Below are positions 34,839 through 43,816 of a stretch of DNA of 64,000 nucleotides, in pieces. Origin of the DNA: DATHZQ01 sp965216945 (GTDB taxonomy: Bacteria; Actinomycetota; Acidimicrobiia; Spongiisociales; UBA5794); the NCBI GenBank assembly GCA_965216945.1, contig CBDCGU010000003.1:1612001-1676000 (forward strand), in the 5' to 3' direction. Position numbers and translations under genes: made by a program. A model generated the notes under the pieces. The model was not told where the DNA came from. It saw only the letters and a list, made by a program, of their open reading frames with translations, and made no database searches. Positions within the stretch are counted from its first letter, which is position 1; each line of letters begins with the position of its first letter.

Positions 34839-35462
34839 TCAACCATCCGTCGAGAACGTTCCCACACTGAATGTCCGGTTCCCCGAGGCGTCGACCGCGG
34901 TGAGCTCGAACTCGTAACCGGCGCCGGCTTGGAGGAATGCCGCCGGCACCACGACCTCGCGCACGTCCGCCGGCACCTCGAGGGTGAAGTCGATGTTGAG
35001 TGCGATCGGGTCCTGCCCGTCAGGGGGATCGACGGGGTAGGGAAAGTCGGTCCGCAGTTGGTGGAGTGGATACTCGTCGTTCGGCGGTTCCCGCGACTCG
35101 AAGAAGAGATCGGCGACATGCAAGTCGGCAAGCTGTCCTTGGGGATGAGCCATGAAGATGAGCCGCCCGCCGGGATCCCATATGCACAGTTCGGACCAGG
35201 CCTCGCCGCCAAAGAGACCGTGGACGCCGGTATCTCGGTCCGTCGCGTTGTGTTCGATGTAGAGCTTGGCTGTATCCAACACATCGCCCTCGGAAGGGCA
35301 CCCCGGAGTCGCCGGGGTTTCGGACGTCCGGCGAGCCGCGGCGACAGGCCGTGCAGCTGCGGCGTCGCCGGGCGCTGCCGCCACAGTGCCGGCGCCACCT
35401 GCTGAGCAAGCGGCGACGAGGATTCCAGACAGGGCAATGGCGAGCATCAGCAGCCGTCTCAT
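34839..35462 (-). CDS. Predicted lipoprotein, unknown function
   Basis: The 207-residue protein has a lipoprotein signal peptide (MRRLLMLAIALSGILVAACS, lipobox LVAAC). An Ala-rich linker follows, then a secreted domain with three cysteines (PGCPSEG, ELCIWD). No family was recognised. The C-terminal part (VDASGNRTFSVGTFSTDG) resembles beta-sandwich or fibronectin-like edges. The start is ATG 35462. About 240 bases downstream towards the kinase gene contain no gene that I can support. Confidence 0.65.
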   Translation of the reverse strand: MRRLLMLAIALSGILVAACSAGGAGTVAAAPGDAAAARPVAAARRTSETPATPGCPSEGDVLDTAKLYIEHNATDRDTGVHGLFGGEAWSELCIWDPGGRLIFMAHPQGQLADLHVADLFFESREPPNDEYPLHQLRTDFPYPVDPPDGQDPIALNIDFTLEVPADVREVVVPAAFLQAGAGYEFELTAVDASGNRTFSVGTFSTDG

Positions 35463-35636
35463 GGTGGGCCTTTCCGTGACGAATGGACGGCTCGAAGATG
35501 CATCACAAGGCCTGACATGTGTCTGAACGCGGCTGACTGCCGTGTCAGCTGCGGCCGGCCGGCCGCCTCGCGATCCTCACTGTCTCACAAGTCGACCGAG
35601 CGGTCCTTCCGGGCGGACGGCGAGAGCGCCGCGTAG

Positions 35637-36986
35637 TCACGATGCGATGGCCTCCCACAGGCTCGGATCGTCGAGGCCGAGCCGCCAGACGGCAACACCG
35701 CTGAGCCCGTAGGCATCGCCGATGGCGACACGGACGGGCGTCATCTCGTGGTCCGCCCAGTAGAAGCGCCCATCGTCGACTTCGACACGGTCGACGCCGA
35801 ACTCGGGATCCGGAGTGCGGGTGCCGGGGACCTCAGCCAGCGCACCGAAGCCCAGCGCCCGAGGAGCGTCCAGCTCATCGGGATCCCACAGGCGTCCGTA
35901 GGCCGGCAACCCGAGGATGACCTCATGGGGATCGGAGTATCGGAGCTGATAGATGACGAGCTCCTCGACCCAGCCCGGGGCGGCGACGGGGCCCGCCGGC
36001 CGGTAGCGGTTGTGCTGGTCGTAGGCCATCAGCACGGTGTAGTCGACCGCCTCTGCGAGACGGCGGCGGTCGGGAGCCGTCGACCAGAATGCAAGCTCGG
36101 GTGGTGTGACATCCCACGTGTCGCTGCGCGGAACGAGGTCGTACGACACGGTGCCACCCCACTCGTGGACCGCAGCGGTGAGCTCCTCCACGAACGCCGA
36201 GAAGCCCTCGGAATCCTCGTTGCGGAAGCCCTCGAGATCGATATTGAGCCCGTCCGCCCCTGCGGCCTCGGCTTCGGATGCCAGCTCGGCGACGATGGAT
36301 CGACGAAGCGCCGGATCGGACAGCATGATGTGGAGCCCATCGGCGTGAAGACCCTGCACCGCCGGCCATACCAGCAGCCCGCGGGCGTGCATCGCCGCGA
36401 CATAGTCGGGATCGGCTTCACCGCTGAGCAGTGCCTCGTCGTTGATGTTCCACCAGAGCGGGGACACGACGGTGACCGGCGTTCCGTCGACCTCGGCGAG
36501 CGCCTCCGCCAACGTTGCACGATTGCGCTGCCATGCGAGGACGTGAGGTCGAGCCGTACCCGTGGAGTCACGCCACGGCTGCACGATCGTCACCGTTCCG
36601 GCTGCCGGATCGATCGACTGCTGCCATGTGACCTCGGTGGGAGCGCCCGTGACGCCGACGTAGGTGAGCTGAGCGTCCTGCGGTGAAGCCAGCGAGATGG
36701 TCAGCTGCGGAGTCTCGTCGCTGAGCGCACCCACAGAGACGCCGTCGATGGCGACCTCGAGCTTCACCCCGTTGCGCAACGCCAAGCGCTCCACCTCATC
36801 CAGTACCAGAGCAACTTCGACCGGCGCCTCCGTCGTCGGCGATGCCGAGGTTGAGGGCCTTCCCGCATCGCTCGTCGCCGGCAAGGTGGTCACGGCCATT
36901 TCCGGACTGACGTCGCTGCGAGACGTGCACGCGCTCGCCACGATGGCGATGACGATGCCCGCAATGGCGATGCCGAGTCGTGCCAC
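35637..36986 (-). CDS. GH18-family lipoprotein (chitinase-like / peptidoglycan-associated)
   Basis: The 449-residue protein starts at GTG 36986. It has a signal peptide with lipobox VASAC and a low-complexity Thr/Ser/Ala linker. A glycoside hydrolase 18 TIM barrel follows, with motif DGLNIDLEGF (DxxxDxE) carrying the catalytic glutamate, and later YTVLMAYDQHN and VILGLPAYGRLW. The family includes spore-cortex YvbX/YaaH-like proteins that act on N-acetylglucosaminyl polymers. It is separated by one base from the prenyltransferase stop (TGACGTG), so both are co-transcribed. Confidence 0.85.
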   Translation of the reverse strand: MARLGIAIAGIVIAIVASACTSRSDVSPEMAVTTLPATSDAGRPSTSASPTTEAPVEVALVLDEVERLALRNGVKLEVAIDGVSVGALSDETPQLTISLASPQDAQLTYVGVTGAPTEVTWQQSIDPAAGTVTIVQPWRDSTGTARPHVLAWQRNRATLAEALAEVDGTPVTVVSPLWWNINDEALLSGEADPDYVAAMHARGLLVWPAVQGLHADGLHIMLSDPALRRSIVAELASEAEAAGADGLNIDLEGFRNEDSEGFSAFVEELTAAVHEWGGTVSYDLVPRSDTWDVTPPELAFWSTAPDRRRLAEAVDYTVLMAYDQHNRYRPAGPVAAPGWVEELVIYQLRYSDPHEVILGLPAYGRLWDPDELDAPRALGFGALAEVPGTRTPDPEFGVDRVEVDDGRFYWADHEMTPVRVAIGDAYGLSGVAVWRLGLDDPSLWEAIAS

Positions 36987-36987
36987 G

Positions 36988-37770
36988 TCAACGGCCGAAG
37001 CGTCGCTCGCGTTGGGTGAAGTCGCGCAACGCCCGGAGGAAGTCGACCCGTCGAAATGCCGGCCAGAAGACGTCCACAAACGAGTACTCGGCGTATGCCG
37101 ATTGCCAGAGCAAGAACCCGGACAGGCGAGCTTCGCCGGATGTCCGGATGACCAGGTCGGGATCGGGAAGATCGGCGGCGTACATGTGGCGCGCCAGCGC
37201 CTCTGCATCGACCCGGCCGGCCAGCTCATCGGGGGGCACGCCCTCCTCGACGAGCCTGGTCACCAATTCCCTGGTGGCGTCGACGATCTCCTGCCTGCCC
37301 GCATATGCCAGTGCGATCGTCACATTGCGCCGTCCCTCGGGACACTCGCCCTGCAAGCGTTTTGCGGCATCGACGAGACGGGTCGGCAGGAGATCGAGCG
37401 AGCCGATGAAGCGCACCTTGACCGGATCGTTCGCCACCGCAGACGGGATGCGCTCGAACAGTTCGATGAGCACGTCGTAGTACGGCTCGAGCTCGTCGGG
37501 CGGGCGCTTGAGGTTCTCGACCGACAGGAGCCAGCACGTCACGGCCGGTATGCGAAGTTCCTCGGACCAACCGAGAAACTCGACGAATTTCGCCATTCCA
37601 ACCCGATACGAGGCCGCATAATCGGGAAGTCCCTCGGATCGTGCATAGCGACGATGGCCGTCGTGTATGACCCCGATATGTCGCGGCAATGCCTCCCTGT
37701 CCAGACGATGCAGTATCCGCCGCTCGTAGAGGCGATACAACGGCCGCTTCACGTAGTCACGAAATCTCAT
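36988..37770 (-). CDS. Cis-prenyltransferase (undecaprenyl diphosphate synthase family), variant motif
   Basis: The 260-residue enzyme belongs to the family that condenses isopentenyl diphosphate into Z-polyprenyl diphosphates for cell-wall lipid carriers. The C-terminal RTSGEARLSGFLLWQSAYAE (motif region V) is intact, and the aspartate and arginine of the first motif are kept as D37 and R40. However, the motif that normally reads MDGNxRWA is IHDGHRRYA here, with H39 in place of asparagine and Y for W. The ATG at 37770 has GAGGA five bases upstream. Co-transcription with the GH18 lipoprotein suggests a cell-wall role. Confidence 0.88.
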   Translation of the reverse strand: MRFRDYVKRPLYRLYERRILHRLDREALPRHIGVIHDGHRRYARSEGLPDYAASYRVGMAKFVEFLGWSEELRIPAVTCWLLSVENLKRPPDELEPYYDVLIELFERIPSAVANDPVKVRFIGSLDLLPTRLVDAAKRLQGECPEGRRNVTIALAYAGRQEIVDATRELVTRLVEEGVPPDELAGRVDAEALARHMYAADLPDPDLVIRTSGEARLSGFLLWQSAYAEYSFVDVFWPAFRRVDFLRALRDFTQRERRFGR

Positions 37771-37907
37771 GGCGTCCTCTTGAGCATCGACGGGCATGTC
37801 GGAGTCGCCACACCGCCAACACGCGTTCGGGGAGCTCCAGGTGTCATAGCTTCGATAATCATGCCAGTATGGAGCCAACGTCGTTCCGCAATGTGGAGGT
37901 TGCGTCT

Positions 37908-38297
37908 ATGGCGATGACGCAGGAGCACAAGGATGCCCTCGCTCAGGGGCGCCGCGAGGCAAGGGCGATCAAGTCCTACCTCGAGGCGTTGGGCAGCAGG
38001 CGACCAGGCCGTCCGGTGACACCGGACAGCCTTCGCCAGCGGATAGAGCGATTGGACGCCAAGATCGAGGCGGAGAAGGACCCTCTGCGCCGGGTCGATC
38101 TGGTCCAGCAGAGATTGGACGCCGCCGAAGCGCTGAAACGCGTATCGGCGTCGGCTGATCTGGATGCTCTCGAGGCGGGCTTTGTCGAGCACGCCAAGAG
38201 CTATTCCGATCGCAAGGGCATCACCTACGCCGCGTGGCGGGAAGCCGGGGTCCCGGCTGCCGTGCTGCGCCAATCGGGCATCGGCCGGGGCAGCTGA
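37908..38297 (+). CDS. Conserved actinobacterial basic protein, unknown function
   Basis: The 129-residue protein is basic and helical. It has a likely coiled coil (about residues 35-75, LRQRIERLDAKIEAEK...) and the ending SDRKGITYAAWREAGVPAAVLRQSGI. That C-terminal segment resembles the small DNA-binding tail of Lsr2-like proteins and recurs in actinobacterial hypothetical proteins. DNA binding is an inference. The ATG at 37908 follows GGAGG with an 8-base spacer. It is divergent from the prenyltransferase gene. Confidence 0.65.
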   Translation: MAMTQEHKDALAQGRREARAIKSYLEALGSRRPGRPVTPDSLRQRIERLDAKIEAEKDPLRRVDLVQQRLDAAEALKRVSASADLDALEAGFVEHAKSYSDRKGITYAAWREAGVPAAVLRQSGIGRGS

Positions 38298-38299
38298 GC

Positions 38300-40033
38300 T
38301 CACGATGCCACCAGCACTTCCGGCACGGGCACGACCCGAGCCCGGAGGTATTCACCGAGCGCCTTGGCTTGGGGGTCGAGTTTTGGGGACGAGGAGACTC
38401 CTAGGCCGAGGTAGCCGTGAAGCACGAAGTTGATCGCACGGAGATTCGAGAACACGTACCGGGAAACGTGCAACGGCGCCGCCTCGGGGATCAGAATGCG
38501 AAGGCGGTCAACGGTGAGGAACTCACAGAGCCAGGCAAAAGCATCGTCGCTCCGCACCCACACCCCCAGGTTGGCATCCCCACCTTTGTCGCCTGATCGG
38601 GCTCCAACGAGTCTCCCCAGGGGTACTTCGACCCGGATGCCGTTCACCTGTGGTGATGGAGGCGATGCCTCTTCGATCACGGGCGCTCCACCCTGCGACT
38701 CGATGATTGTCGGGGCGACGGCAAACACGTCGCCGCCGACGCTGACCTGCGACACGGTCTGTGGCAAGAGACCGGGCCAGTAGACGACGAGTGGCGTCTC
38801 CTTGGCCGGCGGCGCCGTCACCAGGAACCCCGGGTAGCTGGCGAGCGCCAGTTCGATCGCAGCATTCGAGAACGCTCGACCGACCTTGGTCCCATCCCGA
38901 TCGGCCACCGTCACCTTGAGATAGGCAAACGAGGCCTCGTGGCTGGCAGGGTCGGGATGATCGGTTCGCAGCAGCTGGACATCGACCTCGTCATAGCGGT
39001 CACGACCTCCCAAGCGCCGCCACAAGGCTTCCTCGACGAGTTCCGCCTTGGCGTCGACGTCGAGACCCGGCAGCACGAACGTGACGCTGTTGCGAAAGCC
39101 GGCGAGCAGCGTTGCCGAGACCTTCGTGGTTGGCGGTGCAGGTTCGCCGCGGACCCTCGAGATTGCTACACGATCGGGTCCGGCGTCGCTGAGATGCACG
39201 GTGTCGAGACGCGCCACGACATCGGGATTGAGATAGCGAGGACCCCCGACTTCGTACAGCAACTGTGCAGTGACCGTTCCCGGCGAAACGAGGCCGCCCG
39301 TTCCCGGGTGTTTCGTGATGACACTGCTGCCATCGGCTGCGATCTCGGCGATGGGAAAACCGGGCTCGGCGAGCCCGGGCACCTCGGCGAAGAAGGAATA
39401 GTTCCCACCCGTTGCCTGCGCCCCACATTCGACCACATGTCCAGCAACGACGGCGCCGGCGAGGGCGTTCCAGTCGTCACGCTGCCAGTCGAACCACCAT
39501 GCGGCCGGACCGACGACCAGCGAGGCATCCGCAACCCTTCCCGTCACGACGACATCCGCACCGCGCGCTAGAGCATCGGCGATGGCCCAGCCGCCGAGGT
39601 AGGCATTTGCGGTGAGCACTTCGTTCGTCGATCGGTCGAGAGGCTCGCCCGTCTCCAGGTGGCGCATCTCGTCGATCCGGTCCCGTACGTCGTCCCCGGT
39701 CACTGCGGCGACGGACGTGGCCAAGCCGAGGTCCCGGGCGAGACCGGCGACCTTCCCGACGAGGGCGGGGGGATTCAGCCCGCCGGCATTGACGACGATC
39801 TTGATCCCGCGATCGACACAGGTTGCCAGCACCTCCTCGAGCTGTCGCAGGAACGTCGGTACGTAGCCGGCCTCGTGATCACGGAGGCGGTACCTGGCCA
39901 GGATCGCCATGGTCAACTCGGCCAGGTAGTCACCCGTGAGCACGTCGATCGGTCCGCCTTCGACCATCTCCCGTGCCGCGGAGAAGCGGTCGCCGAAGAA
40001 CCCCGAGCAGTTGGCAATGCGGATCGGCTCCAT
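38300..40033 (-). CDS. DUF1446 / acyclic terpene utilisation AtuA-like protein
   Basis: The 577-residue protein has two regions. The N-terminal DUF1446 domain (about 1-360) starts RIANCSGFFGDRFSAAREMVEGG and includes DYLAELTMAIL and GRVADASLVVGP. The C-terminal AtuA-like region (about 480-577) includes GARSGDKGGDANLGVW. AtuA is required for growth of Pseudomonas on acyclic terpenes, with no assigned reaction. No carboxylase (AtuC/F) or acyl-CoA genes are nearby, so the pathway is open. The ATG at 40033 is preferred over GTG 40039. Confidence 0.85.
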   Translation of the reverse strand: MEPIRIANCSGFFGDRFSAAREMVEGGPIDVLTGDYLAELTMAILARYRLRDHEAGYVPTFLRQLEEVLATCVDRGIKIVVNAGGLNPPALVGKVAGLARDLGLATSVAAVTGDDVRDRIDEMRHLETGEPLDRSTNEVLTANAYLGGWAIADALARGADVVVTGRVADASLVVGPAAWWFDWQRDDWNALAGAVVAGHVVECGAQATGGNYSFFAEVPGLAEPGFPIAEIAADGSSVITKHPGTGGLVSPGTVTAQLLYEVGGPRYLNPDVVARLDTVHLSDAGPDRVAISRVRGEPAPPTTKVSATLLAGFRNSVTFVLPGLDVDAKAELVEEALWRRLGGRDRYDEVDVQLLRTDHPDPASHEASFAYLKVTVADRDGTKVGRAFSNAAIELALASYPGFLVTAPPAKETPLVVYWPGLLPQTVSQVSVGGDVFAVAPTIIESQGGAPVIEEASPPSPQVNGIRVEVPLGRLVGARSGDKGGDANLGVWVRSDDAFAWLCEFLTVDRLRILIPEAAPLHVSRYVFSNLRAINFVLHGYLGLGVSSSPKLDPQAKALGEYLRARVVPVPEVLVAS

Positions 40034-40124
40034 CGTCACGGATTATCGCCGCTTGCGGCGCACGCGCCCAGAAGGGCGATCGCATCATTGGCATGTCTCC
40101 CCGACCCGTTACGCTGTGGCCAAC

Positions 40125-40799
40125 GTGAAGAAGCCACACCTGGACAGACTCACGTTGGGCCGGATGCAGAACCCCGTTCGAGGGTTCCTCCACGGATTGG
40201 CGGCGCTCCTCGCCGTCGCCGGTTGCGTCTTCATCGTGCTCTCCGCCCCGACGTGGACCAGCCGATTCGCCGTCCTGGCGTTTGGGCTGACGATGATCGC
40301 CCTCTTCACCACCAGCTCGCTCTATCACTCGATCCCTTGGTCGGAGATCTGGAAGAAGCGCATGCAACGGGCGGATCACTCGATGATCGCCATCTTCATC
40401 GCCGGCACCTACACCCCCGTCGCGGTGATCGGCCTCGACGGCTGGTGGAGCGTGGCGAGCCTGCTCGGAGCTTGGATGATCGCCCTCGTCGTTGCCGGGC
40501 AGCAGGTCCTCTTCCCCCGCGAGAAGAACACGTTCGGCATTTCGATGATGACGACGCTGGGCTGGCTCGCCATCTTCGTCATGTGGCCGTTCGCCCGGAA
40601 GGCCGGGCTCACGCCCGTCGTCTGGTTTGCGATCGGAGGCTTGCTCTACACCATCGGGATGGTGATGCTGGTCACGAACCGACCCCGCCTGTGGCCGCGC
40701 GTGTTCTCCTACCACGAGGCCTTCCACGTGCTCGTCGTGGTCGCCACCGCCGTGCACTTCACCGCGGTGTGGCGGTACGTCGTACCTCTCGCTGCCTAG
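40125..40799 (+). CDS. Hemolysin III / PAQR-family membrane protein
   Basis: The 224-residue protein has seven transmembrane helices and the three metal-site motifs of the family: TSSLYHS (with histidine), MQRADHSMIAIFIAG, and HEAFHVLVVVA. It belongs to the Hly-III/YqfA group, which in bacteria influences membrane fluidity or lipid metabolism. The GTG at 40125 (VKKPHLDRLT) is the plausible start. An insertion sequence begins only 14 bases after its stop codon, so any original terminator may have been displaced. Confidence 0.88.
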   Translation: MKKPHLDRLTLGRMQNPVRGFLHGLAALLAVAGCVFIVLSAPTWTSRFAVLAFGLTMIALFTTSSLYHSIPWSEIWKKRMQRADHSMIAIFIAGTYTPVAVIGLDGWWSVASLLGAWMIALVVAGQQVLFPREKNTFGISMMTTLGWLAIFVMWPFARKAGLTPVVWFAIGGLLYTIGMVMLVTNRPRLWPRVFSYHEAFHVLVVVATAVHFTAVWRYVVPLAA

Positions 40800-40812
40800 T
40801 ACACCTAGCTAG

Positions 40813-40829
40813 CCCCGATCATTCACGGG
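40813..40829. repeat. IS1380 terminal inverted repeat, left
   Basis: CCCCGATCATTCACGGG begins directly after the CTAG duplication and matches the other end at 16 of 17 bases. Confidence 0.9.
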
Positions 40830-40999
40830 ATTCGGTGATGAGGGGTTCTGGGTGTGTTGAGGGCGCCGTGGTGGCTGGTGTTTGCGGTGATGATCGTGAT
40901 GGGTTCGGATGATCGTGTCGAGGGTGGTTCCGTGATGATTCGGGGCGTGTGTGATCGACCCGTCGACGGTGGTCGTGCCTGCGTTTTGGGGCGGGTTGG

Positions 41000-42391
41000 T
41001 CAGGTGAGCGCGGCGATGGCTCGGTAGGTGGCGACGATCTGATTGGCCGTGGGCCAGCCGTCGACGATACGCACGATGTCACGTCTTGCGGTTCGGATGA
41101 TGCGGGCCGGGGTATGCCAGAGGGCCCATCTGAGTCGTCTTGGTTTCGCTCTCGCCAACGGGCCGGTGAGGCACAGCAGCTGGAACCACGCAACGAGATC
41201 CGAAGCCCACATGATGGTCTGGAGCCATGCCTGATTCGCTTCCCAGTCGGTGAACGGGAACCGTTGGAGCCCGGAGTTCTTCAATCGTCCAATGTGGTCT
41301 TCGACATGAGCGTGGGCTCTCATCTGCCGATCGAGTTCGGCCGGGTCGCCGGCGAGGTCGGTGTAGTGGCCCCAGAACCGGTAGTCGAGATCGGGAAGCA
41401 GGCTGGTCTGAGAGCCAGGATGATGAGGCTGGCGGCGGATGATCAAACGGGTCCCTTCGGGCCAGCGGGTCATGTCGACGAGGTCAGTGACTTCGCAGAC
41501 GGCTGCGACCAGACTCCGGTCGGTCGGTTTGACCGGCTCGCCGTTCTGGCCCAGCGCCCTCTCCCACCGTTCGGGGTCTTCGTTCGCGGCCACGATCGCC
41601 GCTCGCACCGCGTCCTGGGCGCGGGCGACGACCTGGAACCCGATGTTGCGTTCCCGGAGCCCGTGGGTGAACGTGTGGGTGCCTCCTGCCGAATCGGAAC
41701 GCACCACCACCCGGCGCGTAACGAGCTCGGCGTCGTCGCCTCGCTGGTGACCGGCCGCGATATCCGGGGGGAGCTGTGAGACGGCGTCGTCGACGACAGC
41801 CAAGAGATCCGTCGTGTCGTTGGCCGCGGCATTGCCGGGCCGCAGCATCCCCGACAAGACATCACCGGTTCCATCGGCGAAACAGAACAACGGGTGGAAC
41901 CCGAACCCGCCCCTGAAATGCGCCGCGGCGCCGTCCTTGTTCTCAGAATGGATCTCAACCAGCGACGCATCAACATCCAACATCACCGGGCCGTCACCGT
42001 CGACCACGGTGGTGCGTCGCCACACCTCGGCACGAACCTCGGCCCACGCCTCACAGGCCCTGCCGACCGCGTCGGGAGTGAGACTTTCGGTGAAAGTGCG
42101 ATACATGGTCGTGTCCGACGCCACCTCACCGAACAGCCGACCCTGAGAAGCGAGGAACTCAATATCGGCACACGACTCGCCGCCACCAGCAAGCATCAAC
42201 ATCACATGAGATAGGACCCGGCCCCGGTCATGTGTCGGGATCCCTGGACCGTCCCAGCCGACCGCTGATGACAGCACCCCTGGGACACCGAGCCGGTCCG
42301 CGAAAGCCCCCAACGCGTGCAGTCCAACATGGCCAACAACCTGAGTACCGCCGGCTTCCACAGCCACGTTGCCGACGCTGGTACCGTTCAT
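41000..42391 (-). CDS. IS1380-family transposase
   Basis: The 463-residue DDE transposase starts at ATG 42391 (MNGTSVGNVAVE). Catalytic-type acidic residues are visible in VMLDVDASLVEIHSENKDG (first aspartate), VVVRSDSAGGTHTF (second) and HVEDHIGRLKNSGLQRFPF (glutamate, with the Y/R-x-x-x-K-like spacing of the family). The frame is uninterrupted. AGGAGG lies 11 bases upstream of the ATG, slightly far, so an earlier non-ATG start is possible. Confidence 0.93.
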   Translation of the reverse strand: MNGTSVGNVAVEAGGTQVVGHVGLHALGAFADRLGVPGVLSSAVGWDGPGIPTHDRGRVLSHVMLMLAGGGESCADIEFLASQGRLFGEVASDTTMYRTFTESLTPDAVGRACEAWAEVRAEVWRRTTVVDGDGPVMLDVDASLVEIHSENKDGAAAHFRGGFGFHPLFCFADGTGDVLSGMLRPGNAAANDTTDLLAVVDDAVSQLPPDIAAGHQRGDDAELVTRRVVVRSDSAGGTHTFTHGLRERNIGFQVVARAQDAVRAAIVAANEDPERWERALGQNGEPVKPTDRSLVAAVCEVTDLVDMTRWPEGTRLIIRRQPHHPGSQTSLLPDLDYRFWGHYTDLAGDPAELDRQMRAHAHVEDHIGRLKNSGLQRFPFTDWEANQAWLQTIMWASDLVAWFQLLCLTGPLARAKPRRLRWALWHTPARIIRTARRDIVRIVDGWPTANQIVATYRAIAALT

Positions 42392-42495
42392 CTCGGAGAT
42401 GCCCTCCTGTTCTCGGAAACTGACGGCTTCGACAACCTCAGTATCCCGCACCAGGAGGGCGTTTTCGCGCACCCCCAACACGACCCAGATCACAC

Positions 42496-42512
42496 CCCAT
42501 GAATGATCGGGG
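42496..42512. repeat. IS1380 terminal inverted repeat, right
   Basis: CCCATGAATGATCGGGG is the complement of the left end, with one mismatch, and is followed by the CTAG duplication. Confidence 0.9.
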
Positions 42513-42645
42513 CTAGTGGTCCGTCTTGGAACGGCCAGGAGGATGCGGAAAAAGTGGATCCGCCGGTTTGGTGACCGATGGAGTATCAGAGTCTCCACCA
42601 TCCGACGTCGTGTGTCGAGCCGGCTGTCGAGCCTTTCGCACCCTG

Positions 42646-42966
42646 TCAGGCCGGCACCTGGAGCAGGAAGAGCCGCCCCATCTCGTAGCCGCCGTTGTGA
42701 TAGGAGTACTGCTCCCCGGCGCGAATCACCAACACGTCGCCGCGACCCATCCGAACCGGAGCGCCTCCGACGACGAACTCGACCTCGCCCGTGATGCCGA
42801 CGTAGACCTTGTCATTCAAAGCGGCCGCAAAAGGCGGGTTGTCGGCACCGATCGGCACTTCGATCTCCGCAAGCGACAGCCGATCGAAGCTGCCTGGCGT
42901 CATGTCCCGCACGACCAGGTGGCCGAACGGAAACGAGGCTGCCTCTGCGTAGCGATTGATCTCCAT
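42646..42966 (-). CDS. Small cupin-domain protein
   Basis: The 106-residue single-domain cupin has a conserved beta-barrel pattern: PFAAALNDKVYVGITGEVEFVVGGAPVRMGRGDVLVIRAGEQYSYHNGG. The metal-binding histidines are reduced: only Y-H-N-G is clear and the first histidine pair is missing, so metal binding is doubtful. The ATG at 42966 has GGGAG six bases upstream. It lies 130 bases beyond the IS, so the element did not interrupt it. The role is unknown. Confidence 0.75.
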   Translation of the reverse strand: MEINRYAEAASFPFGHLVVRDMTPGSFDRLSLAEIEVPIGADNPPFAAALNDKVYVGITGEVEFVVGGAPVRMGRGDVLVIRAGEQYSYHNGGYEMGRLFLLQVPA

Positions 42967-43165
42967 GCCGTCTCCCCAGAAGAGTCGGCCCGGGATGGTA
43001 ACGGAGTTGCCACATCGCTCGGCTCGCTCGCAACCCCGGCTCACCAGACGGGAGCGGGGCGACGCATCACCAACAACGAGCGCGCCCCGCAGGCCGACCC
43101 GCACACGGCACCGGGAGCCTGCGCCCAGCTCTTGTTGCGCCTCAAGGCCCTTGGAGCGACAGCAT

Positions 43166-43711
43166 CTATTTCGGCGGGCTGTCCCAGTCGTGGACGTCCT
43201 TGCCGGCTTCTCTCGAGAGGATGTCGAGGGCGGCGGCGGCGCCGTCGCCTGCCGAGATGATCGCCTGGCTCCTTTCGGGGCGGACGCTGCGGCCGATGAC
43301 GTAGACCCGGTCGACTGAGGAGCGGCCCCGCCGGTCGACGACGATGCCGCCGTCCGACTCCTCGACGCCGAGCGAACGGGCGAGCACCGGATTGCGTCCC
43401 TCGGTCATGACCAGGTAGTCCGCAGTCGCCGTCTCCCCGTCGTCCAGCGTCACCGTGAAACCGCTCGATCCTGCGGTGACCGCCGCCACTGCGGCCGAGC
43501 GGACCGTGCCTCCGTGTCGCTCGACCTGGCGCCGGCCGGTGGCCTGCAGATCGGATCCGAGGATTTCCTCTATGCCCAGGTAGTTGTACAGCAGGGCGAA
43601 ATGCATGGCCGTCTCGTCCTGCCCATACACGGTGACAGGGTGGCCGTTCTTTGCCAGGAACAACGCGGCACTGAGGCCGCCCGGGCCGTCGCCGACGACA
43701 ATCGTGCTCAT
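43166..43711 (-). CDS. Short thioredoxin-reductase-like FAD protein
   Basis: The 181-residue protein starts MSTIVVGDGPGGLSAALFLA, an FAD dinucleotide motif (GDGPGG), and ends with the second flavin motif VDRVYVIGRSVRPERSQAIISAGDGAAAAL. It lacks the NADPH domain and CxxC pair of thioredoxin reductase, so it is roughly half the normal length. This looks like a self-contained short family rather than decay: start, stop and both FAD motifs are intact. The electron partner is unknown. It is divergent from ftsH, 105 bases apart. Confidence 0.75.
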   Translation of the reverse strand: MSTIVVGDGPGGLSAALFLAKNGHPVTVYGQDETAMHFALLYNYLGIEEILGSDLQATGRRQVERHGGTVRSAAVAAVTAGSSGFTVTLDDGETATADYLVMTEGRNPVLARSLGVEESDGGIVVDRRGRSSVDRVYVIGRSVRPERSQAIISAGDGAAAALDILSREAGKDVHDWDSPPK

Positions 43712-43816
43712 CCATCGCCTCCTGCGTCGTTGCGACCTCAACCGTACGCTGCGGCACCGCATTCCGCCGTGCGGCGACCGTCCGGATTGATCCCCCGCGG
43801 CGTTAGCCTCGTCGCG

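Larger units (their letters stand above)
40813..42512 (-). mobile_element. Complete IS1380-family insertion sequence, 1700 bp
   Basis: The element is bounded by terminal inverted repeats CCCCGATCATTCACGGG (40813-40829) and its complement CCCATGAATGATCGGGG (42496-42512), identical at 16 of 17 positions. It is flanked by a 4-bp direct repeat CTAG (40809-40812 and 42513-42516), the expected target duplication. It carries one intact transposase gene. The short noncoding left end is about 190 bases. Intact ends and frame suggest recent insertion and possible mobility. Confidence 0.93.

Noticed and set aside
34709..35437. Long minus-strand frame overlapping the lipoprotein gene
   Set aside because: The overlapping frame at 34839-35462 has a clear lipoprotein signal peptide, while this one is Arg/Ser/Pro-rich noise.
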